The notes below the pieces were generated by a model. The model did no database searches. It was not told where the DNA came from and saw nothing but the letters and a program-made list of their open reading frames with translations. From the NCBI GenBank assembly GCA_031555315.1, contig JAVBUO010000005.1:375589-439588 (forward strand): a DNA stretch of 64,000 nucleotides, read 5' to 3'. Both the position numbers and the translations under genes were made by a program. Shown here piece by piece: positions 8,008 through 16,262 of the stretch. Numbering within the stretch: the stretch's first letter is position 1; every line of letters starts with the position of its first letter. The DNA is from JAVBJV01 sp031555315 (lineage in GTDB: Bacteria; Pseudomonadota; Alphaproteobacteria; Acetobacterales; Acetobacteraceae).

Positions 8008-10413
8008 ATGACGGATAAAGCGACGGAACCGGTTCTGGATGAAACGATGGCGGTGCTGCCGTTGCGCGACATCGTCGTTTTTCCGCACATGATCGTGCCG
8101 CTGTTCGTCGGGCGCGAGAAGTCGGTGCGCGCGCTGGAAGCGGTGATGAAGGACGACAAGCAGATCCTGCTGGTCGCCCAGCGCAACGCTTCGCAGGACG
8201 ATCCGGCGGAAGACGATGTGTACCGGATCGGTACGGTTTCCACGGTTCTGCAGTTGCTGAAACTGCCCGACGGCACGGTCAAGGTGCTGATCGAGGGCGG
8301 CAGGCGCGCCCGGATCAAGAGCTTCAAGGAAACGGAAAACTATTTCGAGGCCTATGTCGAACCGCTCGACGAAAAAGTCGAGACGGGAAAGGAAACCGAG
8401 GCTCTGGGCCGCTCGGTGGTGGCGCAGTTCGAGCAGTACATCAAGCTGAACAAGAAGATCGCGCCGGAAGTGCTGGTGTCGATCAACCAGATCGACGACA
8501 TCTCGAAACTCGCCGATACGGTGGCCAGCCATCTGGCGCTGAAGATCAGCGAGAAGCAGGAACTGCTGGAAAGCGCGGCGGTGACCGAGCGGCTGGAACG
8601 TGTGTTCGGCCACATGGAATCCGAAATCGGCGTGCTGCAGGTGGAAAAGCGCATCCGCAACCGTGTCAAACGGCAGATGGAGAAGACCCAGCGCGAATAT
8701 TATCTGAACGAGCAGCTGAAGGCGATCCAGAAGGAGCTGGGCGAGGGCGAGGAAGGCAAGGATGAAACTGCCGAACTCGAAGCCAAGATCAAGACGCTCA
8801 AACTGTCGAAGGAAGCGCGCGAAAAGGCGCTGGGCGAGCTGAAGAAACTGCGCAGCATGAGCCCGATGGGCGCCGAGGCGACGGTGGTGCGCAACTATCT
8901 CGACTGGATGGTGTCGATCCCCTGGAAGAAGAAGAGCAAGGTCCGCAACGACATCAACGAAGCGGAAAAGGTGCTCGACGCCGATCACTATGGGCTCGAG
9001 AAGGTCAAGGAGCGCATCCTCGAATACCTGGCGGTGCAGTCGCGCGCGTCGAAGGTGAAGGGACCGATCCTGTGCCTGGTCGGGCCGCCGGGGGTGGGGA
9101 AGACCTCGCTCGGCAAGTCGATCGCGCGGGCGGTGGGGCGCAACTTCGTGCGCATGTCGCTGGGCGGCGTGCGTGACGAAGCCGAGATTCGCGGCCATCG
9201 CCGCACCTATATCGGCTCGATGCCCGGTAAGGTCATCCAGAGCATGAAGAAGGCGAAATCGTCGAACCCGCTGTTCCTGCTCGACGAGATCGACAAGCTG
9301 GGCGCCGATTGGCGCGGCGATCCTTCTTCGGCGCTGCTCGAGGTGCTGGACCCCGAACAGAACCACACCTTCTCGGACCATTATCTGGAAGTCGATTACG
9401 ATCTGTCGGACGTGATGTTCGTGACCACGGCGAACACGCTGAACATGCCGCAGCCGCTGCTGGACCGCATGGAGATCATCCGCATCTCGGGCTATACCGA
9501 GGACGAGAAGGTCGAGATCAGCAAGCGGCACCTGATCGCCAAGCAGAGCGAGGCGCATTCGCTGAAGCCCGACGAATGGTCGATCAGCGACGATGCGTTG
9601 CGTGAGTTGATCCGCACCTACACGCGCGAGGCCGGGGTGCGCAACCTCGAGCGCGAAATCGCCAATCTGGCGCGCAAGGTGGTGAAGGAAATCGTCTCGA
9701 ACAAGACGAAGAAGGTGGCGATCACCAAAAAGAATCTCGAGAAATATGCGGGTATCCCGAAGTTCCGCTTCGGCGAGACCGAGTCCGAGGACATGGTCGG
9801 CGTGGTGACCGGCCTGGCATGGACCGAGGTCGGCGGCGAGATCCTGACCATCGAAAGCGTGCTGTTGCCCGGTAAGGGCAACATCAAGCAGACCGGCAAG
9901 CTGGGCGATGTGATGCAGGAAAGCGTGCAGGCGGCACTGAGCTACGTGCGCAGCCGCAGCATCCAGTTCGGCATCAAGCCGACCTTGTTCGAGAAGCGCG
10001 ACATCCATGTGCACGTGCCCGAGGGCGCGACACCTAAGGACGGGCCCTCGGCGGGTGTGGCGATGGCGACCAGTATCGTTTCGGTGCTGACCGGCATCCC
10101 GATTCGCAAGGACGTGGCGATGACCGGCGAGATCACGCTGCGCGGGCGCGTGCTGCCGATCGGCGGGCTGAAGGAAAAGCTGCTGGCGGCGCTGCGCGCC
10201 GGCATCACCACGGTGTTCATCCCCAAGGACAACGAGAAGGATCTGCCCGAAATCCCGGACAATGTGCGCAAGGGGCTGAAGATCATCCCGGTCGCGCATG
10301 CCGACGAGGTCATCGGGCAGGCTCTGGCGCGTAAGCCCGAGCCGATCGAATGGGACGAGCAGGCGGCTCTGCCGGCGCAGCCCGAGTCGGCTGTGGAGCT
10401 GCGGCCGCATTAG
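8008..10413 (+). CDS. lon: ATP-dependent Lon protease
   Basis: The 801-residue product has the N-terminal LON substrate-binding domain (VLPLRDIVVFPHMIVPLFVG), a coiled-coil middle, an AAA+ module with Walker A GPPGVGKT at 359-366, and the C-terminal peptidase domain with the Ser-Lys dyad at Ser681 (KDGPSAG) and Lys724. It degrades misfolded and regulatory proteins. ATG 8008 is preceded by GAGGAGG at five-base spacing, a strong site, so an upstream in-frame extension to 7882 is not needed. A rho-independent terminator follows at 10436. Confidence 0.98.
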   Translation: MTDKATEPVLDETMAVLPLRDIVVFPHMIVPLFVGREKSVRALEAVMKDDKQILLVAQRNASQDDPAEDDVYRIGTVSTVLQLLKLPDGTVKVLIEGGRRARIKSFKETENYFEAYVEPLDEKVETGKETEALGRSVVAQFEQYIKLNKKIAPEVLVSINQIDDISKLADTVASHLALKISEKQELLESAAVTERLERVFGHMESEIGVLQVEKRIRNRVKRQMEKTQREYYLNEQLKAIQKELGEGEEGKDETAELEAKIKTLKLSKEAREKALGELKKLRSMSPMGAEATVVRNYLDWMVSIPWKKKSKVRNDINEAEKVLDADHYGLEKVKERILEYLAVQSRASKVKGPILCLVGPPGVGKTSLGKSIARAVGRNFVRMSLGGVRDEAEIRGHRRTYIGSMPGKVIQSMKKAKSSNPLFLLDEIDKLGADWRGDPSSALLEVLDPEQNHTFSDHYLEVDYDLSDVMFVTTANTLNMPQPLLDRMEIIRISGYTEDEKVEISKRHLIAKQSEAHSLKPDEWSISDDALRELIRTYTREAGVRNLEREIANLARKVVKEIVSNKTKKVAITKKNLEKYAGIPKFRFGETESEDMVGVVTGLAWTEVGGEILTIESVLLPGKGNIKQTGKLGDVMQESVQAALSYVRSRSIQFGIKPTLFEKRDIHVHVPEGATPKDGPSAGVAMATSIVSVLTGIPIRKDVAMTGEITLRGRVLPIGGLKEKLLAALRAGITTVFIPKDNEKDLPEIPDNVRKGLKIIPVAHADEVIGQALARKPEPIEWDEQAALPAQPESAVELRPH

Positions 10414-10435
10414 GCCAACGGGGCAGGTTTCTGAC

Positions 10436-10471
10436 AAAAAAAGGGCTACGGCGTGTCCGCGGCCCTTTTTT
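10436..10471 (+). terminator. Rho-independent terminator after lon
   Basis: A run of A residues followed by GGGC (10436-10446) pairs with GCCC followed by six T residues (10462-10471) across a G/C-rich loop. This is a classical intrinsic terminator 23 bases after the lon stop. Confidence 0.85.
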
Positions 10472-10558
10472 GTTTCTTAATTTCCCTTAGGGACTCGTGA
10501 ATTCGGGAAAAATTCGCGCAAACCCACAGATTCCTTGAGGGAACGGTGTTTCTGATCG

Positions 10559-10588
10559 TTGACGGACGCAAAGTGCTGCACATAGTGT
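10559..10588 (+). promoter_or_regulatory. Candidate promoter for hup
   Basis: TTGACG at 10559-10564 is followed after 18 bases by TAGTGT at 10583-10588, about 70 bases before the hup start. The -35 is good and the -10 is poor, so this is a sequence-based suggestion only. It lies after the lon terminator, where hup would need its own promoter. Confidence 0.35.
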
Positions 10589-10659
10589 GTGCTCATCGGA
10601 TGGCGATTCGGGTCGCCTGAAGGCAGTTACCGACACCACCAGAGACAAAGGCATTCGTT

Positions 10660-10932
10660 ATGAACAAGATGGATCTGATCGCCGCCGTTGCCGAAGCGAC
10701 GGACCTGCCGAAAACCAAGACGGCGGAAGTTGTGGACGCGCTGTTCGCCGCCATCGAAAAATCGCTGAAGAAGAAGCAGGAAGTCCGCCTGGTCGGCTTC
10801 GGCACCTTCTCGACCGCGCGCCGCAAGGCCGGCAAGGGCCGCAACCCGCGCACCGGCGAAGAAATCAAGATCCCCGCCTCGACGTCGGTTCGCTTCAAGG
10901 CGGGCAAGGGACTGAAGGACGCCGTGAACTAA
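10660..10932 (+). CDS. hup: DNA-binding protein HU
   Basis: The 90-residue histone-like protein carries the family signature GFGTFSTARRKAGKGRNPRT (about residues 46-65), including the beta-arm tip that intercalates in DNA, and the conserved C-terminal FKAGKGLKDAVN. As a dimer it bends and compacts DNA. Length and composition are normal. ATG 10660 is the only reasonable start. It is often found just downstream of lon, as here, and a hairpin follows before the tRNA-Val gene. Confidence 0.96.
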   Translation: MNKMDLIAAVAEATDLPKTKTAEVVDALFAAIEKSLKKKQEVRLVGFGTFSTARRKAGKGRNPRTGEEIKIPASTSVRFKAGKGLKDAVN

Positions 10933-11015
10933 GACGGCTTCTTCCCGCAGGTCTGTCTCGGCAAGGCTCGCGTGCCAGGGGCGGTTTCGGGGAAATTAAG
11001 CGCTGGACTATTCGC

Positions 11016-11048
11016 AAGGGTCGCCATAAAAGGCGGCCCTTCGCTTTT
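11016..11048 (+). terminator. Probable terminator after hup
   Basis: AAGGGTCGCC (11016-11025) pairs with GGCGGCCCTT (11032-11041), ten pairs including one G-T wobble, with a short A-rich loop. Four T residues lie at 11045-11048. It sits about 85 bases after the hup stop and before tRNA-Val. Confidence 0.6.
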
Positions 11049-11081
11049 GGTGTGGCCCATGGGGCATCCAGTGGCGCAAAA

Positions 11082-11156
11082 GGGCGCTTAGCTCAGCGGT
11101 AGAGCATCTCGTTTACACCGAGAGGGTCGGCGGTTCAAATCCGTCAGCGCCTACCA
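11082..11156 (+). tRNA. tRNA-Val (anticodon UAC)
   Basis: The 75-base cloverleaf has acceptor GGGCGCT (11082-11088) with AGCGCCT (11146-11152), closing with a G-U pair at the first position. The D-arm is GCTCAGCGGTAGAGC, the anticodon arm TCTCG/CGAGA has TAC at 11114-11116, and the T-arm is CGGTTCAAATCCG. The discriminator A and CCA are encoded (11153-11156). Confidence 0.96.
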
Positions 11157-11262
11157 TTTTACGGTGACGGGGCATTTTGTGGTGACGGGACGCCGCATCT
11201 GACCTTCTCCTGTTACGGTGGATATTATTTCCGGCGTTCCGGCTTTTATGCGGTGGACGTGC

Positions 11263-11291
11263 TTGACACTTTTCTCTTGGCCTCTTACACC
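11263..11291 (+). promoter_or_regulatory. Likely promoter of tRNA-Asp
   Basis: A perfect TTGACA (11263-11268) is followed after 17 bases by TACACC (11286-11291). The predicted start is about 12 bases before the tRNA-Asp 5' end, the short leader expected for a tRNA gene. The -10 matches only three consensus positions. Confidence 0.55.
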
Positions 11292-11309
11292 GCGCTCCTC
11301 TGCTGCGCT

Positions 11310-11386
11310 GCGGGCGTAGCTCAGTTGGTTAGAGCGTCGGCCTGTCACGCCGAAGGTCGCGGGTTCGAGCCCCGTCGCTCGCGCCA
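11310..11386 (+). tRNA. tRNA-Asp (anticodon GUC)
   Basis: The 77-base cloverleaf has acceptor GCGGGCG (11310-11316) with CGCTCGC (11376-11382), anticodon arm TCGGC/GCCGA with GTC at 11344-11346, T-arm CGGGTTCGAGCCCCG, discriminator G and encoded CCA (11384-11386). It lies just upstream of the complex I operon. Confidence 0.97.
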
Positions 11387-11397
11387 GCGCAGCAGAT

Positions 11398-11428
11398 CAA
11401 AAACGGCGCTTCGGGCGTCGTTTTTTTG
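11398..11428 (+). terminator. Rho-independent terminator after tRNA-Asp
   Basis: ACGGCGC pairs with GCGTCGT around a TTCGG loop (one G-T pair), flanked by an A run upstream and seven T residues downstream (about 11421-11427). It should end tRNA-Asp transcription, so nuoA, 187 bases further on, needs its own promoter. I could not find a convincing -35/-10 pair in 11430-11614. Confidence 0.8.
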
Positions 11429-11614
11429 TGCCTGGCTTTCCCGCAACAGTGGTAGTGGGAATTTTCCGGCTTGATGAATTTTGTCGGCAACTGCACGACG
11501 GAAATCGGTACCCCCTATGGTAACATTGAAGAGAAGGGGCTACACTGCTGACCCGTTACCACGCTGCGGCAAACGGTGTGGCGCTTTATTACGAGCTATC
11601 TCCGGGGGGTCGGA

Positions 11615-11980
11615 ATGCAGCCGCAACTAGCGGAATATTTTCCAATTCTGGTGTTCTTGGTCATCGCCGCGGGGATTGCGATCGCGCTGGTCGGTGGCAG
11701 CGTTCTGGCTGCCAGGCAAAAGCCGGACCCGGAAAAACTCTCGGCCTATGAGTGCGGTTTTCCCGCGTTCACGGACGCGCGCCGGCGCTTCGACGTGCGG
11801 TTCTATCTGGTCGCGATTCTGTTCATCATCTTCGATCTTGAAGTCGCCTTTCTGTTTCCGTGGGCGATCAGCCTCGGCAAGATCGGCCTGTTCGGGTTCT
11901 TCTCGATGATGGGCTTCCTGTTCGTTCTGACCGTCGGCTTCGTGTACGAGTGGCGCAAAGGCGCCCTCGATTGGGAATGA
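11615..11980 (+). CDS. nuoA: NADH-quinone oxidoreductase subunit A
   Basis: This 121-residue membrane subunit of complex I has three hydrophobic segments and the conserved YECGFPAF stretch in the loop between the first two, plus the usual ending EWRKGALDWE. It sits at the junction of the membrane arm and the quinone site. ATG 11615 follows a GGGGGG Shine-Dalgarno-like run, and an in-frame GTG at 11576 is less likely. It opens the nuoA-N operon, and its stop overlaps nuoB (ATGA at 11977). Confidence 0.97.
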   Translation: MQPQLAEYFPILVFLVIAAGIAIALVGGSVLAARQKPDPEKLSAYECGFPAFTDARRRFDVRFYLVAILFIIFDLEVAFLFPWAISLGKIGLFGFFSMMGFLFVLTVGFVYEWRKGALDWE

Positions 11981-12537
11981 GCAGCATGAGCGATACATCC
12001 ATTGCCTGGAACCGCGACGCATTGCAGCCCGGCCCCGCGCAGGATGCGGTGATCAAGGGGATCACGGGCGAGATCGAGAATCGCGGCTTCGTGGTCGCCA
12101 ATATCGACAAGGTCGTGAACTGGGCGCGCACCGGCAGTCTGTGGCCGATGACCTTCGGGCTGGCCTGCTGCGCGGTGGAGATGATCCACGCGTATATGAG
12201 CCGCTACGACCTTGACCGCTTCGGCATCATCCCGCGCGCCTCGCCGCGCCAGTCGGACGTGATGATCGTCGCCGGTACGCTGACCAACAAGATGGCGCCC
12301 GCGCTGCGCAGGGTCTACGACCAGATGGCGGAACCGCGCTGGGTGATCTCGATGGGCTCGTGCGCGAATGGTGGCGGGTATTACCACTATTCCTACAGCG
12401 TCGTGCGTGGGTGTGATCGTATCGTGCCTGTGGATGTCTATGTGCCGGGTTGTCCGCCGACGGCGGAAGCGCTGGTCTACGGCATCATGCAGTTGCAGAA
12501 GAAAATCCGTCGGACAGGGACCATTCTGCGTGGCTGA
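11977..12537 (+). CDS. nuoB: NADH-quinone oxidoreductase subunit B
   Basis: The 186-residue subunit carries the cysteines that hold the N2 [4Fe-4S] cluster: the adjacent pair in GLACCAVEMIH, the cysteine in SMGSCANGGGYY, and the one in YVPGCPPTAEAL. N2 passes electrons to quinone. The start is ATG 11977 overlapping the nuoA stop; a second in-frame ATG at 11986 sits nine bases after GGGA and is equally possible. The 3' end overlaps the GTG start of nuoC by eight bases. Confidence 0.97.
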   Translation: MSSMSDTSIAWNRDALQPGPAQDAVIKGITGEIENRGFVVANIDKVVNWARTGSLWPMTFGLACCAVEMIHAYMSRYDLDRFGIIPRASPRQSDVMIVAGTLTNKMAPALRRVYDQMAEPRWVISMGSCANGGGYYHYSYSVVRGCDRIVPVDVYVPGCPPTAEALVYGIMQLQKKIRRTGTILRG

Positions 12538-13123
12538 ACTGGAAAAACTTGCCGCTGCCGTGGGTGCACTGCCCGGTGTGCAGTCGGTCGTAACCGAGAA
12601 CGCCGAGGTGACGGTGCGCACCTCGCGCGAGGCGCTGATCGGTCTGTTGACCACTCTGCGGGACCGCCAGGATCTGGCCTTCGAGCAGGTGATGGACATC
12701 TGCGGGGTGGACTGGCCCGAACGGGCCGAACGCTTCGATGTCGTCTATCAGTTGTTGTCGCTGTCGCTGAACCAGCGGGTGCGCGTCGTGGTCGGCACCG
12801 ATGCGGCGACGCCGGTGCCGTCCGTCTCGGGCCTGTGGCCGGCCGCGACGTGGTGGGAGCGCGAAGCGTGGGATATGTTCGGCATCGTGTTCGACGGCCT
12901 GGTCGACCATCGCCGCATCCTGACCGACTATGGGTTCGAAGGGCACCCGCTGCGCAAGGACTTTCCGCTGACCGGCTATGTCGAGCTGCGCTACGACGAT
13001 GAACTGAAGCGTGTGGTCTATGAACCGGTCAAGCTGACGCAGGATTTCCGAAATTTCGATTTTGTCTCGCCGTGGGAGGGGATGACCATGCTGCCCGGCG
13101 ACGAGAAAGCGGGGCAGGGCTGA
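12530..13123 (+). CDS. nuoC: NADH-quinone oxidoreductase subunit C
   Basis: The 197-residue hydrophilic subunit has the 30-kDa signature EREAWDMFGIVFDG and the ending HPLRKDFPLTGYVELRYDDE. It is structural in the peripheral arm next to NuoD. GTG 12530 is chosen: it overlaps the nuoB stop and AGGGA lies nine bases upstream, while the longer in-frame extension to 12368 lies wholly within nuoB and encodes an Arg/Cys-rich, unlikely sequence. nuoC and nuoD are separate genes here, unlike the fused nuoCD of enterobacteria. Confidence 0.96.
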   Translation: MAELEKLAAAVGALPGVQSVVTENAEVTVRTSREALIGLLTTLRDRQDLAFEQVMDICGVDWPERAERFDVVYQLLSLSLNQRVRVVVGTDAATPVPSVSGLWPAATWWEREAWDMFGIVFDGLVDHRRILTDYGFEGHPLRKDFPLTGYVELRYDDELKRVVYEPVKLTQDFRNFDFVSPWEGMTMLPGDEKAGQG

Positions 13124-13126
13124 GCG

Positions 13127-14329
13127 ATGAGCACGCAGATCGAAAAAACCACCCGCACAGTCGAAATCGACAGTCATACCCTGAACTTCGGCCCGCAGCA
13201 CCCGGCGGCGCACGGTGTTCTGCGTCTGATCCTCGAGATGGACGGCGAGGTGGTGGAGCGCGCCGATCCGCATGTCGGGCTGCTGCATCGCGGCACCGAA
13301 AAGCTGATCGAATACAAGAACTATATCCAAGCGACTCCGTATTTCGACCGTCTGGATTACGTCGCGCCGATGTGTCAGGAGCACGCCTTCGTGCTCGCCG
13401 TCGAACATCTGCTGGGCATCAAGCCCCCTGAACGCGGACAATGGATCCGCGTTTTGTTTGCCGAGATCGGCCGCATTCTGAACCATCTGCTGAACGTGAC
13501 GTCGTACGGCCTCGATGTCGGCGCGATGACGCCGGCGCTGTGGGGGTTCGAGGAACGCGAGAAGCTGATGGAGATCCACGAGGCGGTGTGCGGCGCGCGT
13601 CTGCATGCGAATTACTACCGCGTCGGCGGCGTGGCCAAAGACATGCCGGAAGGTCTGGACCAGCGCATTGCCGATTGGGCCGGACAGTTCGTGAACTTCA
13701 TCGACGACATGGAAGGGCTGCTGACCAACAACCGGATCTGGAAGCAGCGCACGGTCGGTATCGGGGTGATCAGCCCGGAAGACGCGATGGCCTGGGGGTT
13801 CTCGGGTCCCAACCTGCGTGCCTGCGGTATTCCGTGGGATCTGCGTCGCAGCCGGCCGTACGATATGTACGATCAGGTCGAGTTCAATCTGGCGCTCGGA
13901 CGCAACGGCGATTGCTACGATCGCTATCTGGTGCGTGTGCTGGAAATGCGCGAAAGCCTGCGCATCATCGATCAGTGCCTGAAGAAGATGAAGCCCGGCC
14001 CGGTCAAGGTGCAGGACCACAAGATCGCACCGCCGAAGCGTGCCGAGATGAAGCGTTCGATGGAAGCGCTGATCCACCACTTCAAGCTGTATACCGAAGG
14101 GTTCCACGTCCCCGAGGGCGCGACCTATACCGTGGTCGAGGCGCCGAAGGGCGAGTTCGGCGTGTTTCTGGTCAGCGACGGATCGAACCGTCCGTACCGG
14201 TGCAAGATCCGTGCGCCGGCCTTTGCGCATCTGCAGGCCATGGAGGTGCTGTCCAAAGGGCACATGCTGGCCGATGCCGTGGCGGTGATCGGCTCGCTTG
14301 ATATCGTGTTCGGGGAGATTGACCGCTGA
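13127..14329 (+). CDS. nuoD: NADH-quinone oxidoreductase subunit D
   Basis: The 400-residue 49-kDa-type subunit lines the quinone pocket with NuoB. Motifs include NFGPQHPAAHGVLR near residues 20-33, HVGLLHRGTEKL, and the conserved ending SLDIVFGEIDR. Length is normal. ATG 13127 follows the nuoC stop by three bases, and the TGA overlaps the nuoE ATG (TGATG at 14327). Confidence 0.97.
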   Translation: MSTQIEKTTRTVEIDSHTLNFGPQHPAAHGVLRLILEMDGEVVERADPHVGLLHRGTEKLIEYKNYIQATPYFDRLDYVAPMCQEHAFVLAVEHLLGIKPPERGQWIRVLFAEIGRILNHLLNVTSYGLDVGAMTPALWGFEEREKLMEIHEAVCGARLHANYYRVGGVAKDMPEGLDQRIADWAGQFVNFIDDMEGLLTNNRIWKQRTVGIGVISPEDAMAWGFSGPNLRACGIPWDLRRSRPYDMYDQVEFNLALGRNGDCYDRYLVRVLEMRESLRIIDQCLKKMKPGPVKVQDHKIAPPKRAEMKRSMEALIHHFKLYTEGFHVPEGATYTVVEAPKGEFGVFLVSDGSNRPYRCKIRAPAFAHLQAMEVLSKGHMLADAVAVIGSLDIVFGEIDR

Positions 14330-14952
14330 TGTCTGAACAGGAAACCCCGCAGATGACCGAACCCGACAGCTTTGTGTTCGATGCGGAAAGCAACGCCCGG
14401 ATCGAGCAGATTCTGGCGAAGTATCCGGAAGGCAAGCAGGCCAGCGGCGTGCTGCCGCTGCTGGATCTGGCGCAGCGGCAGATGAAACGCCACACGGGTT
14501 CCGCCTGGGTGCCGCGCGTGGCGATGGACGAGATTGCGCGCCGTCTGGGCATGGCGCCGATCCGCGTTTACGAAGTCGCGACGTTCTATCTGATGTACAA
14601 CACCAAGCCGGTGGGCACGTATCACCTGCAGGCTTGCACGACGACACCGTGCTGGCTGCGCGGGTCGGACGCGATCGTGAAGGCCTGCAAGGATGCTACC
14701 GGGATCGAGCATTTCGGTGAAACCAGCGCCGACGGCATGTTCACGCTGACCGAGGTGGAATGCCTGGGCGCGTGCGTGAATGCGCCGATCCTGCAGGTGA
14801 ATGACGATTTCTACGAAGACCTTGACGAAGAATCGACCAGAGAACTGCTGGAAGCGTTGCGCCGCGGCGAACCGCCGCCGGTGGGTTCGGTAAAGGGGCG
14901 CCAGTGCGCGGCGCCCGCCGATGGGCCGACAACGTTGAAGGCGGCGGAGTAA
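14329..14952 (+). CDS. nuoE: NADH-quinone oxidoreductase subunit E (24-kDa, 2Fe-2S)
   Basis: The 207-residue thioredoxin-like subunit has four cluster ligands in ACTTTPCWLRG and VECLGACVNAP, which bind the N1a [2Fe-2S] centre next to NuoF. The N-terminal 20 or so residues and the C-terminal tail beyond about residue 185 (Pro- and Gly-rich) extend past the core fold. ATG 14329 overlaps the nuoD stop. Confidence 0.96.
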   Translation: MSEQETPQMTEPDSFVFDAESNARIEQILAKYPEGKQASGVLPLLDLAQRQMKRHTGSAWVPRVAMDEIARRLGMAPIRVYEVATFYLMYNTKPVGTYHLQACTTTPCWLRGSDAIVKACKDATGIEHFGETSADGMFTLTEVECLGACVNAPILQVNDDFYEDLDEESTRELLEALRRGEPPPVGSVKGRQCAAPADGPTTLKAAE

Positions 14953-14956
14953 GACG

Positions 14957-16258
14957 ATGCTGTCCGATAAAGATCGTATCTTTACGAACCTCTACGGTCT
15001 GCACGATGCAGGTCTTGCTGGCGCGCGGGCGCGCGGCGACTGGGACGGCACGGCCGCGATCATCGCGCGCGGGCGCGATGCGATCATCGAGGAGATGAAG
15101 ACCTCGGGGTTGCGCGGGCGCGGCGGCGCGGGGTTCCCGGCCGGGATGAAATGGTCGTTCATGCCGAAGCAGTCGGACGGGCGTCCGTCCTATCTGGTGG
15201 TGAACGCCGACGAATCCGAACCCGGCACCTGCAAAGACCGCGACATCATCCGCAACGACCCGCACAAGCTGGTCGAAGGTTGCCTGCTGGCCGGTTTCGC
15301 AATGGGCGCGGTGGCCGCGTATATCTACATCCGTGGCGAATTCTACAATGAAGCGCAGCGTCTGCAGCGCGCGATCGACGAGGCGTATGCGGCCGGGCTG
15401 ATCGGGCGCAACGCCTCGGGGTCGGGCTACGATTTCGATGTCTATCTGCATCGCGGGGCGGGTGCGTATATCTGCGGCGAGGAAACTGCGCTGATCGAAA
15501 GCATCGAAGGCAAGAAGGGTATGCCGCGCCTGAAGCCGCCGTTTCCGGCGGCGGTCGGGCTGTATGGCTGCCCGACCACGGTGAACAACGTCGAAACCAT
15601 CGCCTCGGCGCCGACCATCCTGCGGCGCGGCGGGGCCTGGTTCGCCAGCCTGGGGCGGCCGAACAACACGGGGACCAAGCTGTTCTGTATCTCGGGGCAC
15701 GTGAACAACCCGTGCAACGTGGAAGAGGAGATGGGCATCCCGTTGAAGGAGCTGATCGAAAAGCACTGTGGCGGGGTGCGCGGCGGCTGGGACAATCTGC
15801 TGGCGGTGATCCCGGGCGGGTCCTCGGTACCGTTGCTGCCGAAGAGCATCTGCGACGAGGTGCTGATGGATTTCGACAGCCTGCGCGCGGTGCGTTCGGG
15901 CCTTGGCACTGCGGCGGTGATCGTGATGGACAAATCGACCGACGTGATCAAGGCGATCGCGCGACTGTCGCAGTTCTACAAGCATGAATCCTGTGGCCAG
16001 TGCACACCGTGCCGCGAAGGCACCGGCTGGATGATGCGGGTGATGAACCGCATGGTCGAAGGCCGCGCGGAACTGGAAGAGATCGACATGCTGGATAAAG
16101 TGTCGCGCCAGATCGAAGGTCATACGATCTGCGCGCTGGGCGATGCGGCGGCGTGGCCGGTGCAGGGGCTGATCCGGCATTTCCGTCCGGTCCTGGAAGA
16201 ACGTATTGCTGCGTACAAGGCCCGTAACGCAGCCCCAGCAGCGATGGCGGCGGAGTGA
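14957..16258 (+). CDS. nuoF: NADH-quinone oxidoreductase subunit F (NADH/FMN-binding)
   Basis: The 433-residue 51-kDa subunit oxidises NADH. The glycine-rich nucleotide site GLRGRGGAGFPAG lies near residues 52-64, the FMN/NADH motif NADESEPGTCKDR near 81-93, and the N3 [4Fe-4S] ligands are in ESCGQCTPCREGTGW near 345-359. Four bases separate it from nuoE and four from nuoG. Confidence 0.97.
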   Translation: MLSDKDRIFTNLYGLHDAGLAGARARGDWDGTAAIIARGRDAIIEEMKTSGLRGRGGAGFPAGMKWSFMPKQSDGRPSYLVVNADESEPGTCKDRDIIRNDPHKLVEGCLLAGFAMGAVAAYIYIRGEFYNEAQRLQRAIDEAYAAGLIGRNASGSGYDFDVYLHRGAGAYICGEETALIESIEGKKGMPRLKPPFPAAVGLYGCPTTVNNVETIASAPTILRRGGAWFASLGRPNNTGTKLFCISGHVNNPCNVEEEMGIPLKELIEKHCGGVRGGWDNLLAVIPGGSSVPLLPKSICDEVLMDFDSLRAVRSGLGTAAVIVMDKSTDVIKAIARLSQFYKHESCGQCTPCREGTGWMMRVMNRMVEGRAELEEIDMLDKVSRQIEGHTICALGDAAAWPVQGLIRHFRPVLEERIAAYKARNAAPAAMAAE

Positions 16259-16262
16259 GGCG

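Noticed and set aside
7900..10437. An 845-codon minus-strand open frame opposite lon
   Set aside because: It mirrors lon codon for codon in the opposite frame and has antisense-like composition (Arg, Asp, His, Leu, Gln), while lon is certain.
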